64,000 nucleotides of DNA. Source: Neomonachus schauinslandi. Lineage: Eukaryota > Chordata > Mammalia > Carnivora > Phocidae. The notes under the pieces were generated by a model that saw only the letters and a list, made by a program, of their open reading frames with translations, did no database searches and was not told the DNA's origin. A program made the position numbers and the translations under genes. The stretch covers positions 23,479,389-23,543,388 of the forward strand of contig NC_058413.1 of assembly GCF_002201575.2 (NCBI RefSeq), written 5' to 3'. Shown here piece after piece: positions 22,094 to 34,834 of the stretch (its first letter is position 1; each line of letters starts with the position of its first letter).

Positions 22094-23220
22094 AAATGTC
22101 CATGTATTCTGAAGACCTAACTCCACACACATATACCTAGATTAAAGATGCCCCCTCTCAATCTCATCTCCCAAGAAAAGAAAATATTAAACCAGTTTGA
22201 GTACAGAAGGGTCCATACTGTTAAATCCTAGGGGCACTTATCAGGTTTGGAAATCTGTAATCTCAGCTGAGAGCCCTCTCATCTCCCTTAATATGAGTTA
22301 TGGCAACTCATATTGCCATATGACTAACCAGTCTCATCCATGGGGATGTTCTCCCTCCTTAGCCAACTTGGGAAAATGGAGTGTTAATTATTAAAGTACC
22401 AGTTACTAGATAAGTTCCAGAATATAGCAAGTAGAGAGCTGGCCACAATCCATGGAACACAATTCTCAGGATGATCTAGAGGGGATTCAGGAAGTGGCAT
22501 TGAGATCAAATGGAGAAGATGCCCAAAGCCATGGTCAAGACTGGCAACCAAGAATCTTTAACTAAAAAATTGGCCAAAATGAAAGGATTCCAAAATATGC
22601 AGAGTAATCACCAGGGTGATCCAATGGGTTTTTATCAGATGGCTTAATTACTTCCTTGGACTTCACAGGTTTTGGCCCATGCCTCAAAGGCACGCAAAAC
22701 ACCTGGCTGACCTCTTAGTTCAGCAATAAAAAGAGTAGAAGAGAATGAAAGTGTTTTCTATCAATACCAAATTAATCCTAGCAAACCAACTCTGTTTTTA
22801 CATTGCTCATGTCATCACACAATAGTGTTTAAAGCCATACTTCCTCCAAAAGAAATTAATAAAATTGGATACTGCCAATACGTCACCTTTGCATGTGAAA
22901 GAGTCTTAGCTGATATTTGAAGGATGTCCCTACTGACTGCCTATTGTCGTAGCCTGACGTTAGAGGGGAGAGAAGTATGGCTTCTGATTGTTACAGCCAT
23001 GACAAGAAAGGCCTTCAGTCATATCTTATTAATTTACTGTGGAACAGAATGTCACATTGACATTTCAAATTGTCCTGTTGCTTTGTTCCCAGGATTATTT
23101 TGAGCTTAAATGCATTGAATTTCCAGGTTGGCTATTTATATGAACTAATGATTCTAATCTCCTATCTTGACCTATAGGCAAGACTAGATTTTACTATTTA
23201 TAAAAAAAATGATTAACTGC
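22094..23220. other. Single-copy DNA, no gene seen
   Basis: No gene or named repeat. A short inverted pair 'tatggcaact' / 'catattgccatatg' lies near 22300-22322. Confidence 0.45.
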
Positions 23221-23365
23221 CCAATCTTTGGGGTCAAACAGGCCTGGGTCTCCTTGGCCAAGTGATTTATCCTCTGTGTGCCTTGGCTTCCTCATTTCTG
23301 TTAAGGAAAATAATAATATCTACCTTATATGTTTCTTATGATAACTGAGTGAAATAATATTGGAA
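23221..23365 (+). repeat. MIR
   Basis: Forward MIR: 'ggcctgggtctccttggcca', 'gtgccttggcttcctcattt', 'aataataatatctaccttat' and 'gataactgagtgaaataata'. Confidence 0.7.
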
Positions 23366-23427
23366 AGGCATCAACAACTATACCAACAAAAAGCAACTCA
23401 AAATAAAACAGGAATAACAATAATAAT

Positions 23428-23620
23428 AACATTTTTAGCACTCCTTAGAACCAGGCCTTTATCTATGTAATTTAAATATATTCACTAACTTCTTATAGCA
23501 AGTCCCTAGACACTATAATTATTATCACATTTTACAGATGAGAAAACTGAGTACCTGAAGGTTAGATTATTTTCCAATAGTCCAGCCCAAGCAGACTGGC
23601 TTCAGAGCCTAGGGTCACAT
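23428..23620 (-). repeat. MIR
   Basis: Reversed MIR: 'cattttacagatgagaaaac', 'gagtacctgaaggttagatt' and 'gactggcttcagagcctagg'. A similar fragment end lies at about 24765-24800. Confidence 0.75.
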
Positions 23621-23984
23621 ACTCTGCAACTGCACATCTATCCAGATTTCTTGACATAGCTACCTATCCAAATTTACATCTCCAGCTCATACCTGACTCT
23701 GAAATCCAAGCTTACTTATCCAGTATCCGCCTGCTTCCTCATTATTTTCCCCCAAATGTCTAATAGACTCAACTTTAATAGGCTCAGACTCAACACAGTG
23801 CTAAATGAGTTCCTCATCCTCTCCCTAAAAACTGCACTAGCCACTGTATTCCCTGTATCAGTTTATGCCGGTTGCATCTTTCCAGAAGCTACCAGTCCCT
23901 TCACCATGCCTCTCTTTCTCTCAAACTACACATCTACTCCATCAGAAAGTAATCATTGACTCTACCTTCAAAATATAACCAGAA

Positions 23985-24665
23985 TTCAACCATTTCTCAC
24001 CACCTCCTCCATGCCACGTTGGCTCAAGCCACCTTCATCTCTTGCCAGGATCACTCCTATAGCCTCCTGACAGGTCACTCCAAGTTTACCCTCAAGCCCC
24101 TTCATTCAATACTCAACCCAGCAGCCATCATCTCAATATGTCCCAATGACTCCCCATCTCACCCAGCATAAAAGTCAACATTTGCACAAGGCCCTACATT
24201 ATATGGTCCCTGCCATGATCTCTGACCTTGTCCTTTACTCCTTTACCTAGCTCTTACTCTATGTCAGACACACTGGCATCCATAATTTTCAGAATACACC
24301 AAGAACATCCACCTCAGAGTCTTTGCACTAACTGTTCTCTCTTCTTTGAATGCTGTTCTGCCTGATATTGGCATGGCATCCTCTTTTACTTCCTGCTCTC
24401 TACTTACTGAGGCCTTTACCTCCATCTTCCTTGATCCTACCTTCTTCCCCTGCTTTATTTTTCTCTGTTGTTTTTATCACTAAATATTATGTATTTTGTT
24501 ATGTATTATGTATTTTGTTTTGTTTATTATCTGTGATCCCCCTAGAATGCAAGCACTGTGGGGGCAGGAACTTCTGTCTATTTTGCTCATTGCTCTATCC
24601 CCCCATGCTGAGACTACTCTTAGCACACAGATGGTGCTCAATTTTTGATGAATAGATTATTGAAT
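23985..24665 (+). repeat. Long L2 fragment
   Basis: About 680 bases follow the LINE-2 3' region in order: 'atgactccccatctcaccca', 'ccctacattatatggtccct', 'tcagagtctttgcactaact', 'gaatgctgttctgcctgata', 'gaatgcaagcactgtggggg' and 'ggtgctcaatttttgatgaa'. This is the best-preserved L2 of the window. No open frame. Confidence 0.8.
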
Positions 24666-27439
24666 AAGTCCCCCTCCCATTAGGAGCCAGACGTACAGCA
24701 ACATGCCAAGTATAATACAATGAACTCCGTAATGGCATCCCTGTCCGAAGTATCCCCTCTTGCCAAGAGTCCAGCTCAGGCAGACCAGCTTCAGAGCCTA
24801 TTATTTGTTGTATTTAGGAAGGACTTACAAGAAAGAGATGAGCTTAAGAAAGAACTGGTTGATTGCAAGCAGAAATCAAAGAGAATGAAGAAAATCTAGA
24901 AAATCAGACTTTGCAGAACTGCTTCCAAACCACAAATAATAGGAAATAAGACTAAAAACAGGCCTTGAAGGGTCCATATTAGTTAAAGAGAGGTATTTAG
25001 CACTGTGGAAAATCATATTAAGTCTGTTTCCTTTCCACCTAAGCGTTTAGTTTCAAATGGCTGCCAGGGAGCCACCATAAAGTTGAGAGAGAGAGTGCTA
25101 GGTTAGGGAAGTGAAGAAACAGTAAGGCTTGCGTATTTTGGCTCAGGAAAGAATTCTGGGGATTACATTCTCTCCTATGGAAATGACTAGAAGCAAATAG
25201 ATCAGAAGCCTGATAACTATTTGAGGAAATGACGGCCCCAAAGAAACCTATGCCTAACAACAACAACAACAAAAGCTTCTGACTATTCAAGCCTTCAAAG
25301 AACTCTCACACCCCATCTTGGCACAGGCAGAGAGCAAGCTGAGAATGTTGTACAGCCCCTGAGGAAGGCATGTCCTTTGTGTTTCACTTCACATATGTCC
25401 GTGGAGGATAATGAACAAGGAAGATGCACTCAGGGCAGGGGACTGGGGTAAATCAGTAGACAAGGGAGTTCCTCCAAGATGGCAGAATCAGGATGGCAGA
25501 ATCAGAATCAGGTCACCAGGAACGGGGCCTTCACCATGCCTATGCAGCAGGGTTTCATTGTTGCCTTGAACCAGTGATTGCTCTCTGACTCCCATTCTTC
25601 CCCCTCCTGAATGGGAGTCATTACTGTAGTTATCTAGTCCCAGCACCATTATTGTATAGAGTGTGTGTGTGTGTGTGTGTGTGTTTGTACTACTGAAAGA
25701 AGGAGAAGAGGACTTGTCTTTATCCTCACACACAAGTCACCAGACCATTAGGAACCATATCTGAATATGAACCAGATGCACCACCCTGGGACCCTTGCCT
25801 TTGAATCTTATACAACATTTAGATGAAACTCAGAATCATCTCCCTTAAGGAAGAGCCTAAGTGTGTTCTCTATGTAAATAGAAGGGAGAACCTGGATATC
25901 TGGTGACCAGCGACCTTGATTATGGTAGGAACTTCTAGCTGTTCACCAAAATCTTCACTCTCCTCTTCCTCTTGGGAACACAGATAGATTGTCTTTCTCA
26001 GCCTTCCTTCCAATTACATGTTGGTCATATGACTGAGTTCTAGCAAATTCTGAGCAAAAGTGCCATGTCCAGGCCTAGCTCATCAAGCACATATACCACC
26101 CACCATACCTCCAATGAATAATTTTCTATATTTAATTCACTTCTGCCACGCAGCTGTCAATGCCTAGAGGGTTGGATATAATATCAGAGCCAAGAAACCT
26201 TGTAAGCTTCATGTCAAATAGACACCCGAATGTGCGAAGTAGAGCTCCTTCCTATCCTTCCCAGTGTCTAAGAGCTGCCTTAGATTGGTTACACAAGGAT
26301 TGGTTACACAAAGGAAAACCAAATTTCTATGTTCTTTAGCCACCAATTCTATTCAGTCTATTTGTTACAACAGATAGCCTACCTTGCCTACTCTAATTAA
26401 TTCAAAAGCATATAAATTACAAAAATGAAAGCCCATCTATTCTACCTAACCACAGCTCTTGATGATCTACTGTTAACACCTTTGTGTAATTTTTCTCTGA
26501 TTATATGTATACCTACATATATTACAAATATTGATGTACATATGCATACATTATATTATAAAAATGAAATCAAACTACAGTGAGTTATCTTTAAAGAGTT
26601 TGAGTATCAATTTCAGTAGGCCATACACTAATGTGGCTAGATAGCACTCTGTGCTTTGACTAAAATAATAATTACCCATGTTTGACTACCAAAAGTTATG
26701 AGATAAAACTGTAAAAATATTTATTCTTTAAAAAAAAATACACTTTGTTTGATAGCTGGCAAATGAGATATCCAGAAATGCGAGTATTCTGCCCAGAAAT
26801 ATGTAGAAATAACAATTTATATCCCAGTGCCTAAAAGTAAAATCAACAGCAAAACTCCACATGTGATTATAGAAAATAGAAGTCCCTCCATCTGGCCCTC
26901 TAACATTTGACCGCTGAGGGTATTTTTTCCCCAATAAACCGAGGAGGACAGTTATAGACAAAGGCAAACAGACTCTGCATTTAATACCATGTTAGAAGCA
27001 CAGGTGCTGGTGAAAAATTAATACATTGCTCAGTGTTTTTTTCAGTTGTTCATCCTTCTTACTTATAGATATTTTCAGACATGCCTTACAAAAACACTGA
27101 GCCCAGAGCTAGCACATGGTAAACTATTTCAATCAATTATTGTCACAGAAAGTAATACTTGCCCTGAAATTCTCAGAATAATGTCACATTACCGATGACA
27201 TCTCTAACTGAGCTTAAGAACACTTGTACCATCTTTCAGTTTTTAAAGGTCAAATCTGTTTTTGTTTAATCACTATTACACATTTTCCTATAAGTTCAGC
27301 ATCGCTCATGCTTCCCAGAGGGCTGTCCTTCACACACCCTTCACTGGCCAGTCCCTCCCACCCTCCCATGAACTGTCTGAGTAGGATGACCCTCTTCTGT
27401 GTTCCCATAGCATTCTGGACATGCCTCCATCCAATAAAT
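24666..27439. other. Mostly single-copy DNA
   Basis: Contains a MIR-like end at 24765-24800, a (GT)12 microsatellite at 25661-25684, a doubled 'gattggttacaca' at 26283-26308, a doubled 'gatggcagaatca' near 25478-25505, and an old repeat-like AT-rich stretch at about 26370-26640. No exon or RNA gene is recognised. Confidence 0.45.
25661..25684. repeat. (GT)12 microsatellite
   Basis: Twenty-four bases of perfect GT dinucleotide. Confidence 0.97.
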
Positions 27440-27605
27440 CACTGTCATCTATTTATGGAGAGCCTACGTGCCAGACAAGGGATTAAGTACTTTCTATATA
27501 CTATTTCATTCAAATCTAATATTCTATTTTATAATGAGAAAACGGAGATAAAGTTTAGTAAACAGCTAGTGTCAGAGCCAGATTCAAAGCCAGTCAGTCT
27601 AACCC
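27440..27605 (-). repeat. MIR fragment
   Basis: Reversed MIR: 'atggagagcctacgtgccag', 'ttctattttataatgagaaa', 'gtagtcagagcc'-like 'gtgtcagagccagattcaaa'. Confidence 0.65.
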
Positions 27606-27734
27606 AAGAGACCATATTTGAAGAAGTCAGTGATTATAGATGGTTTTCTTGCCTCTTTTTCTTCTCTTCTTCAACAAGCATTTATTGATCACCTATTATG
27701 GACCAGGCTCACTTTCAGAGTACACTATGAACAC

Positions 27735-28382
<648 letters not shown>

Positions 28383-28398
28383 AAGAATGTTCTCTGCA

Positions 28399-28500
28399 TA
28401 TAGAGTCAAGAAATCACTCTGTTACATGTCTGAAATTAATATAACATTGTGTGTCAACTATACTTCAATTAAAAAAATAAAAATAATTTTCAAAATTAAA
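28399..28500 (+). mobile_element. Old L1 3' terminus
   Basis: 'catgtctgaaattaatataa' and 'gtgtcaactatacttcaatt' followed by an A-rich tail are typical of the last bases of old mammalian L1 elements. The RPS24 retrocopy landed at its left edge. Confidence 0.65.
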
Positions 28501-30114
28501 GAAATTTCTCTGCCCTGCCTCTATCATATAAAAGAAAGACAAATAAACAAAAGAAGGCCCTCTGAAACAAAAAGGTATGGGCTGAGTTCTAAAAAGATGG
28601 CAGAGTACTAGGATCCTGAGCTCACCCTGCCCCCATGGACACACCAAGATAGCAGACACATTAGTGCAACTAATTCAGGAACTGACCTGAAGACAGGCAG
28701 AACAGACTCCACAGTTATCCAGAGAGAAGAGGACACATGGAAAAGGGTAGGAGGGATGGGGACATGGTCAGAAACCAAACTCTTGGCGAGTCCAACCACA
28801 AATGGGAGGGACACCACAAGCATGGAGAAGGGAGAGGATCAGACCCCATAGCAGGTACCCCAGGCATAGGGGACCCACACTAGGAAGATAAGTCCCCATG
28901 ACATTTGGCTTTGAAAACCAATTGGGTTTAACTTCACCAGTTTTTACAATCAGCAGGGCTTATCTCTGGGTACTTTAAAAATCAGCAGGCTTAGTTCTAT
29001 GCGACCAGAGGGCAATAGGAAACTAAGACTCCACCCTTAAGGAGCCAGCATAACAAATAACCCTGCCAAAATACAAGCAGCAGTTTGAAAAGTGCCTGGG
29101 GTATATGTGAAGCTCATGTTATTTGCTAATCTCAGTCTGCTGGAGGGGCAGGATCTTTAGGAAACTTTTCCAAGAACAAAAAGAGCTGATGGGTACCATT
29201 TTGCCCCCCTCTCTCCAACCCACAGCATAGATAGCAGGACACTTGCAGGAACCAATGTGAACACTCTCCACCTATCTTGCTCCACCATGACATCACTCTA
29301 ACATTCTCTGTAGACCCACCCCATGTAACCTGCCCAACTCTGCAGGTGATCTCCAATGTGACTCCTACCCCCAACATACACTGCAAGCAGCCCTGGTAGG
29401 GATCACAGCCATTCCAAAGTAACTCCTGCCCTGGAGAGAAGGGAAGATAACCACACACACCCGTCGAATGGGAGCCCTAGCAGCTAAACCTTATAACTGG
29501 CAGTGCAACAAGAATGCCCTGCTGATCATTGTGACCACAGCTCCAGCAGAAAGGCTGAGGGCAGGCATCTGGTCTGACTGCTGACACCACCCAACTACAA
29601 GCCCAAGACAGCCCCTGACTGGCCCTTTAACAGCACGGGGACCAAACCCTGCCTAGTGCACCCACAACAGGCAAAGTGGGCAACTGCAGCCAACTAGCCA
29701 GAAGGCAAAAAAAGCTCAACCACAACAGCAGGCTGTATGCAACTAAAATAGGAGATACCCTCGAAGTGCCTGGCTCTGGTGAACAGGGGACATAGCACTA
29801 CAGGGCGCCAAAGAACCTCTTCTTCATAACGGCACTACTTTCAAAACCAGGAGATGTAGCTGCAAACATACAACAAAAGTGGTAAGTTGATCACTTACAA
29901 AAACCAGTATGGAGGTTAAAGCACAAAAGTTGTAAAATCAATTATATCTATAAAAATTGGTCAAGGGATTCACAAAATAAAAAGATGTAAAGTATGACAT
30001 CATAGACATAAAACGTGGGGGGTACATAAAAATTTAGTGCTTTTAGAATTAGTTCAAACTTAGGTGACCAACAACTTAATATAGGCTGCAATATGCATAA
30101 GATATTATATATGA

Positions 30115-30316
30115 GGGGCGCCTGGGTGGGTCAGTCGGTTAAGTGTCTGCCTTCGGCTCAGGTCATGATCCCAGAGTCCTGGGATCGAGCCCCGCATCGG
30201 GCTCCCCGCTCCGCAAGAAGCCTGCTTCTCCCTCTCCTACTCCCCCTGCTTGTGTTCCCTCTCTCGCTGTGTCTCTCTCTGTCAAATAAATAAACAAAAT
30301 CTTTAAAAAAAAAAAA
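30115..30316 (+). mobile_element. Can-SINE
   Basis: Forward copy with a 'gtctgccttcggctcaggtc' body, CT-rich stretch and 'caaataaataaacaaaatct' tail. Duplication 'aagatattatatatga' (30099-30114) versus 'aagatattatatgtga' (30317-30332). Inserted in the old L1 linker. Confidence 0.93.
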
Positions 30317-30627
30317 AAGATATTATATGTGAACCTACTGATAGCCACAAATCAAAAACCCATAATAGACGCACAAATATCCAAGCATAACAATCAAGAA
30401 AGACATCAAAACACAGGAAAGAGAGAAAGAAAAGAAAAAAAGGAACAGACAGGAACTACAAAAACAACCATAAAACAAGTAACAAAATGGCAACAAATAC
30501 ATACCTATTGATTAATAACTTTAAATGTAAATGGACAAAATGCTCCAATCAAAAGACATAGGATGACTGAATGAATGGATAAAAAAGTAAGATCCATCTA
30601 TACACTGCCTACAAGAGACTCACTCCA

Positions 30628-30836
30628 AGGGCACCTGGGTGGCTCAGTAGGTTAAGCATCTGCCTTCAGCTCAGGTCATGATCTCAGGGTCCTGGGACTG
30701 AACCCCACATCAGGCCCTGCTCAGTGGGGAGTCTGCTTCTCCCTCTCCCTCTGCCCCTCCTCCCCAGCTTATGTTCTCTCTCTCTCTCTCAGACAAATAA
30801 GTAGAATCTTTAAAAAAAAAAGAGAGAGAGAGAGAG
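30628..30836 (+). mobile_element. Can-SINE
   Basis: Forward copy with head 'gggcacctgggtggctcag', 'catctgccttcagctcaggt' and tail 'gacaaataagtagaatcttt'. The duplication 'agagactcactcca' is at 30614-30627 and 30837-30850; a GA expansion (about 30821-30840) grew from the right copy. Confidence 0.92.
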
Positions 30837-31113
30837 AGAGACTCACTCCAGACCTAAAGAAACATGCAGATTGAAAATGAAGGGATAGAAAAATATTTAC
30901 CATGCAAATGGAAGCAAAAAGAAAGCTGGGGTAGCAACAGTTATATCAGAAAAAATAAACTTTAAAACAAAGACAGGAATAAGAGACAAAGAAGGACACC
31001 ACATAATAATAAAGGGAATAATCCAACAAGAGCATGTAACAATTGTAAATATGTATGCACCCAACATGGGAGCACCTAAATATATAAAGCAAGTATTAAC
31101 AGATATAAAGCAA

Positions 31114-31318
31114 GGGGCGCCTGGGTGGTTCAGTTGGTTAAGCGACTGCCTTCGGCTCAGGTCATGATCCTGGAGTCCCGGGATCGAGTCCCGCATCGGG
31201 CTCCCTGCTCAGCAGGGAGTCTGCTTCTCCCTCTCCCGCTCCCCCCTCTTGTGCTTTCTCTCTCTCACTCTCTCTCTCAAATAAGTAAATAAAAAAAAAA
31301 ATTTAAAAAAAAAAAAAA
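31114..31318 (+). mobile_element. Can-SINE (young subfamily)
   Basis: Forward copy, 'gcgactgccttcggctcagg', 'gagtcccgggatcgagtccc', long A-rich tail. Duplication 'acagatataaagcaag' (31099) versus 'acaaatataaagcaag' (31319). Confidence 0.93.
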
Positions 31319-31880
31319 ACAAATATAAAGCAAGAAATTGACAGTTATACACTAATATCAGGGGACTTAAATACCCCACTTAAATCATGGATAGGTCATC
31401 CAAACAAAAAATCAAGAAGGAAAAATAGTGGCTTTCAATTATTCATTGGACCAAAAAGACCTAATAGATATATTCAGAACATTCCATCCATTTACAGCAG
31501 AATACAGATTCTGTTCAAGTACTAGTACATACAGAACCTTCTCACAATAGCTCACAAGTTAGGCCACAAAACAAGTCTCCACAAATACAAAAAGACTGAA
31601 GTCATATTACACAACTTTTCCAATACAATAATATGAAACTAGATATCAATCACAAGAAAAAATCTGGAAAGAACAGAAATATATGGAGGCTAAATAACAT
31701 GCTATCCAACAATGAATGGGTCAACCAAGAAATCAAAAAGGAAATCAAAAAAGTACAAGGAGAAAAATGAAATGAAAATACAATGGTCCAAAATCTTTGG
31801 AATGCAGCAAAAGCTGTTCTTAGAGGAAAGATTCTAGCAATACAGGCCTACTTCAAGAAAGAAGAAAAATCTCAAATGAC

Positions 31881-31956
31881 ATAGGGCTTGATCTCACGAC
31901 CCTGAGCCAGATCAAGAGCCAGACACTTAACTGATTGACCCACCCAAGCACACCCC
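31881..31956 (-). mobile_element. Can-SINE remnant at a deletion in the old L1
   Basis: Only the head half of a minus-strand SINE is left ('gggcttgatctcacgaccct', 'cagacacttaactgattgac'); its reversed tail is missing. The L1 text on its left (early ORF2) and on its right (just upstream of the reverse-transcriptase fingers) are normally many hundred bases apart, so a deletion removed L1 sequence together with the SINE tail. Confidence 0.75.
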
Positions 31957-31988
31957 CAATAATACATTTTAAAAATCATTCACCATAA

Positions 31989-32154
31989 GGGTGCCTGGGT
32001 GGCTCAGTTGGTTAAGCGACTACCTTCGGCTCAGGTCATGATCCTGGAGTCCCGGGATCGAGTCCCACATCGGGCTCCCTGCTCAGTGGGGGGGTCTGCT
32101 TCTCCCTCTGATCCTCCCCACCCTCATGCTCTCTCTCTCATTCTCTCTCTCAAA

Positions 32155-32193
<39 letters not shown>

Positions 32194-32195
32194 AT
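31989..32195 (+). mobile_element. Can-SINE with long (AAAT)n tail
   Basis: Forward young-type copy ('gcgactaccttcggctcagg', 'gagtcccgggatcgagtccc') ending in about eleven AAAT units at 32152-32195. It lies between the left target duplication and the 5' end of the younger L1. No separate duplication is visible. Confidence 0.9.
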
Positions 32196-32380
32196 GGGGC
32201 GCCTGGGTGGCTCAGTCGTTAAGTGTCTGCCTTCAGCTCAGGTCATGATCCCAGGGTCCTGGGATTGAGCCCTGCATCGGGCTTCCTGCTCAGCAGGAAG
32301 CCTGCTTCTCCCTCTCCCGCTCCCCCTGCTTGTGTTCTCTCTCTAGCTGTGTATCTCTCTGTCAAATAAATAAATAAAAT
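32196..32380 (+). mobile_element. Can-SINE inserted in the preceding SINE tail
   Basis: Starts 'ggggcgcctgggtggctcag' immediately after the AAAT run of the upstream SINE and ends 'caaataaataaataaaat' directly against the L1. Its duplication would be AAAT-type sequence and is hidden in the two tails. A-rich tails are a common SINE target. Confidence 0.9.
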
Positions 32381-34529
32381 TGACCAAGTGGGATTTATCC
32401 CCAGGATGCAAGGGTGGTTCAACATCTGCAAATCAATCAGTGTGATAGAACACATTAATAAGAGGAGAGAGAAGAACCATATGGTCCTCTCAATTGATGC
32501 AGAAAAAGCATTTGACAAAATACAGCATCCTTTCCTGATTAAAACTCTTCAGAGTATAGGGATGGAGGGAACATTCCTCAAGTTCATAAAATCCATCTAT
32601 GAAAAACCCACAGTGAATATCATCCTCAATGGGGAAAAGCTGAGAGCCTTTCCCTTAAGATCAGGAACACGTCAAGGATGCCCACTCTCACCACTATTGT
32701 TCAACATAGTACTAGAAGTCCTAGCAACAGCAATCAGACAACAAAAAGAAATAAAAGGTATTCAAATTGGCAAGGAAGAAGTCAAACTCTCTCTTTTCGC
32801 AGATGACATGATACCTTATGTGGAAAACCCAAAAGACTCCATCCCCAAGTTACTAGAACGCATACAGCAATTCAGTAATGTGGCAGGATACAAAATCAAT
32901 GCACAGAAATCAGTTGCTTTCTTATACACCAACAATGCAACTGTAGAAAGAGAAATTAGAGAAACGACTCCATTTACAATAGCACCAAGAACCATAAGAT
33001 ACCTCGGAATAAACCTAACCAAAGAGGTAAAGGATCTATACTCTAGGAACTATAGAACACTCATGAAAGAAATAGAAGAAGACACAAAAAGATGGAAAAA
33101 CATTCCATGCTCATGGGTCGGAAGAATAAACATTGTTAAAATGTCTATGCTACCCAGAGCAATCTATACCTTCAATGCCATCACGATCAAAATTCCAATG
33201 ACATTTTTCAAAGTGCTGGAACAAACAATCCTCAAATTTGTATGGAATCAGAAAAGACCCCGAATCACCAAGGAGATGTTGAAAAAGAAAAACAAAGCTG
33301 GGGGCATCACGTTGCCCAATTTCAAGCTATATTACAAAGCTGTGGTCAAAAAGACAGCATGGTACTGGCACAAAAACAGACATATAGACCAGTGGAACAG
33401 AACAGAGAGCCCAGATATGGACCCTCAACTCTATGGTCAAATAATCTTCGACAAAGCAGGAAAAAATATGCAATGGAAAAAAGACAGTCTTTTCAATAAA
33501 TGATGCTGGGAAAATTGGGACAGCCACATGCAGAAGAATGAAACTCGACCATTCTCTAACAACATACACAAAGATAAACTCAAAATGGATGAAAGACCTC
33601 AATGTGAGATAGGAATCCATAGAAATCCTAGAGGAGAACATAGGCAGTAACCTCTCTGACATCGGCCATAGCAACTTCTTTCAAGATACATCTCCAAAAG
33701 CTAGTGAAACAAAAGCAAAAATGAACTTTTGGGACTTCATCAAGATAAAAGAACCTTCTGCACAGCAAAGGAAACAGTCAACAAAACAAAGAGGCAACCC
33801 ACAGAATGGGAGAAGATATTTGCAAATGACACTACAGATAAAGGGCTGGTATCCAAGATCTATAAAGAACTTCTCAAACTCAACACCCAAAAAACAAATA
33901 ATCAAGTCAAAAAATGGGCAGAAGACATGAAAAGACACTTTTCTGAAGAAGACATATAAATGGATAACAGACACATGAAAAAATGTTCATCATCATTAGC
34001 CATCAGGGAAATTCAAATCAAAACCACATTGAGATACCACCTTACACTAGTTAGAATGGCAAAAATTGACAGGGAAAGAAACAACACATGTTGGAGAGGT
34101 TGTGGAGAAAGGGGAACCCTCTTACACTGTTGGTGGGAATGCAAGTTGGTATAGCCACTTCAGAAAACAGTGTGGAGGTGCCTCAAAAAATTAAAAATAG
34201 AGCTACCCTATGACCCAGCAATTGCCCTCCTGGGTATTTACCCCAAACACACAGACATAGTGAAAAGAAGGGCCATATGCATCCCAATGTTCAGAGCAGC
34301 AATGTCCGAAATAGCCAAACTGTGGAAAGAGCCGAGGCGCCCTTCAACAGATGAATGGATAAAGAAGATGTGGTCCATATATACAATGGAATATTACTCA
34401 GCCATCAGAAAGGATGAATACCCAACTTTTACATCAACATGGATGGGACTGGAGGAGATTATGCTAAGTGAAATAAGTCAAGCAGAGAAAGTCAATTATC
34501 ATATAGTTTCACTTATTTGTGGAACATAA
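32381..34529 (+). pseudogene. L1 ORF2 fragment: reverse transcriptase, broken
   Basis: The open part (to 33503) holds GFIPRMQGWFN, IDAEKAFDK, the RQGCPLSPLLF block, the catalytic FADD at 32796-32807, YKINAQKS, and NIPCSWVGRINIVKMS in the thumb. Translation stops at 33501-33503, where a TGA replaces the tryptophan codon of the usual SLFNKWCWENW run. A second stop (aga tag) in the shifted frame near 33610 and further frame changes follow. The C-terminus is recognisable at 34080-34529, with the cysteine-rich segment (CWRGCGERGTLLHCWWECK) and an end at CGT. The endonuclease domain is absent because of the 5' truncation, so it cannot encode a working retrotransposase. Confidence 0.92.
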
Positions 34530-34834
34530 GGAATAGCATGGAGGACATTAGGAGAAGGAAGGGGAAAAATGAAGGGGGGGAAATAGGAGGCGGAGATGAA
34601 CCATGAGAGACTATGGACTCTGAGAAACAAACAGGGTTTTAGAGGGGAGGGGGGTGAGGGGATGGGTTAGCCTGGTGATGGGTATTAAGGAGGGCACGTA
34701 CTGCATGGAGCACTGGGTGTTATACGAAAACAATGGATCATGGATCACCACATCAAAAACTAATGATGTATTGTATAACATCATTATGTTATGACTAACG
34801 TAACATAATAAAATAAAATAAAAAAATCTAAAAA
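32381..34834 (+). mobile_element. 5'-truncated carnivore L1 (ORF2 RT half and 3' UTR)
   Basis: Carries ORF2 from just before the reverse-transcriptase core, then a 3' UTR (34530-34800) with 'gagcactgggtgttatacg' and 'catcaaaaactaatgatgta' and an A-rich tail. The repeat 'aaaatcattcacca' at 31972-31985 and 34835-34848 is the probable target duplication; its start fits the L1 endonuclease preference (TTTT/A on the other strand). The target was the older L1, which resumes at the right. It is much less decayed than the older L1 but is not active. Confidence 0.9.

Larger units (their letters stand above)
28586..31880 (+). mobile_element. Old L1: 5' UTR and ORF2 N-terminal region, no ORF1 seen
   Basis: Starts with the L1 5' end phrase 'aaaaagatggcagagtacta', continues through an old L1 leader ('ggctttgaaaaccaattggg', 'ggcttagttctatgcgacca') to about 29880, then about 600 bases of A-rich linker. 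The start of the ORF2 endonuclease region follows near 30500 ('ttaaatgtaaatggacaaaa', 'tacaagagactcactccaag'). The endonuclease half is decayed by stops and small indels. I see no ORF1-like coiled coil or RNA-binding segment between leader and ORF2. Three forward Can-SINEs interrupt it (30115, 30629, 31114). It breaks off near 31880 at a SINE remnant and resumes at 34835. Confidence 0.75.

Noticed and set aside
27224..27688. 154-codon forward frame as a coding gene
   Set aside because: More than a third of it is a reversed MIR (27440-27605), and the rest has no domain.
32388..33503. 371-codon frame as an active reverse transcriptase gene
   Set aside because: It is the middle of a 5'-truncated L1 ORF2 with a premature stop and later frameshifts; endonuclease and promoter are absent.
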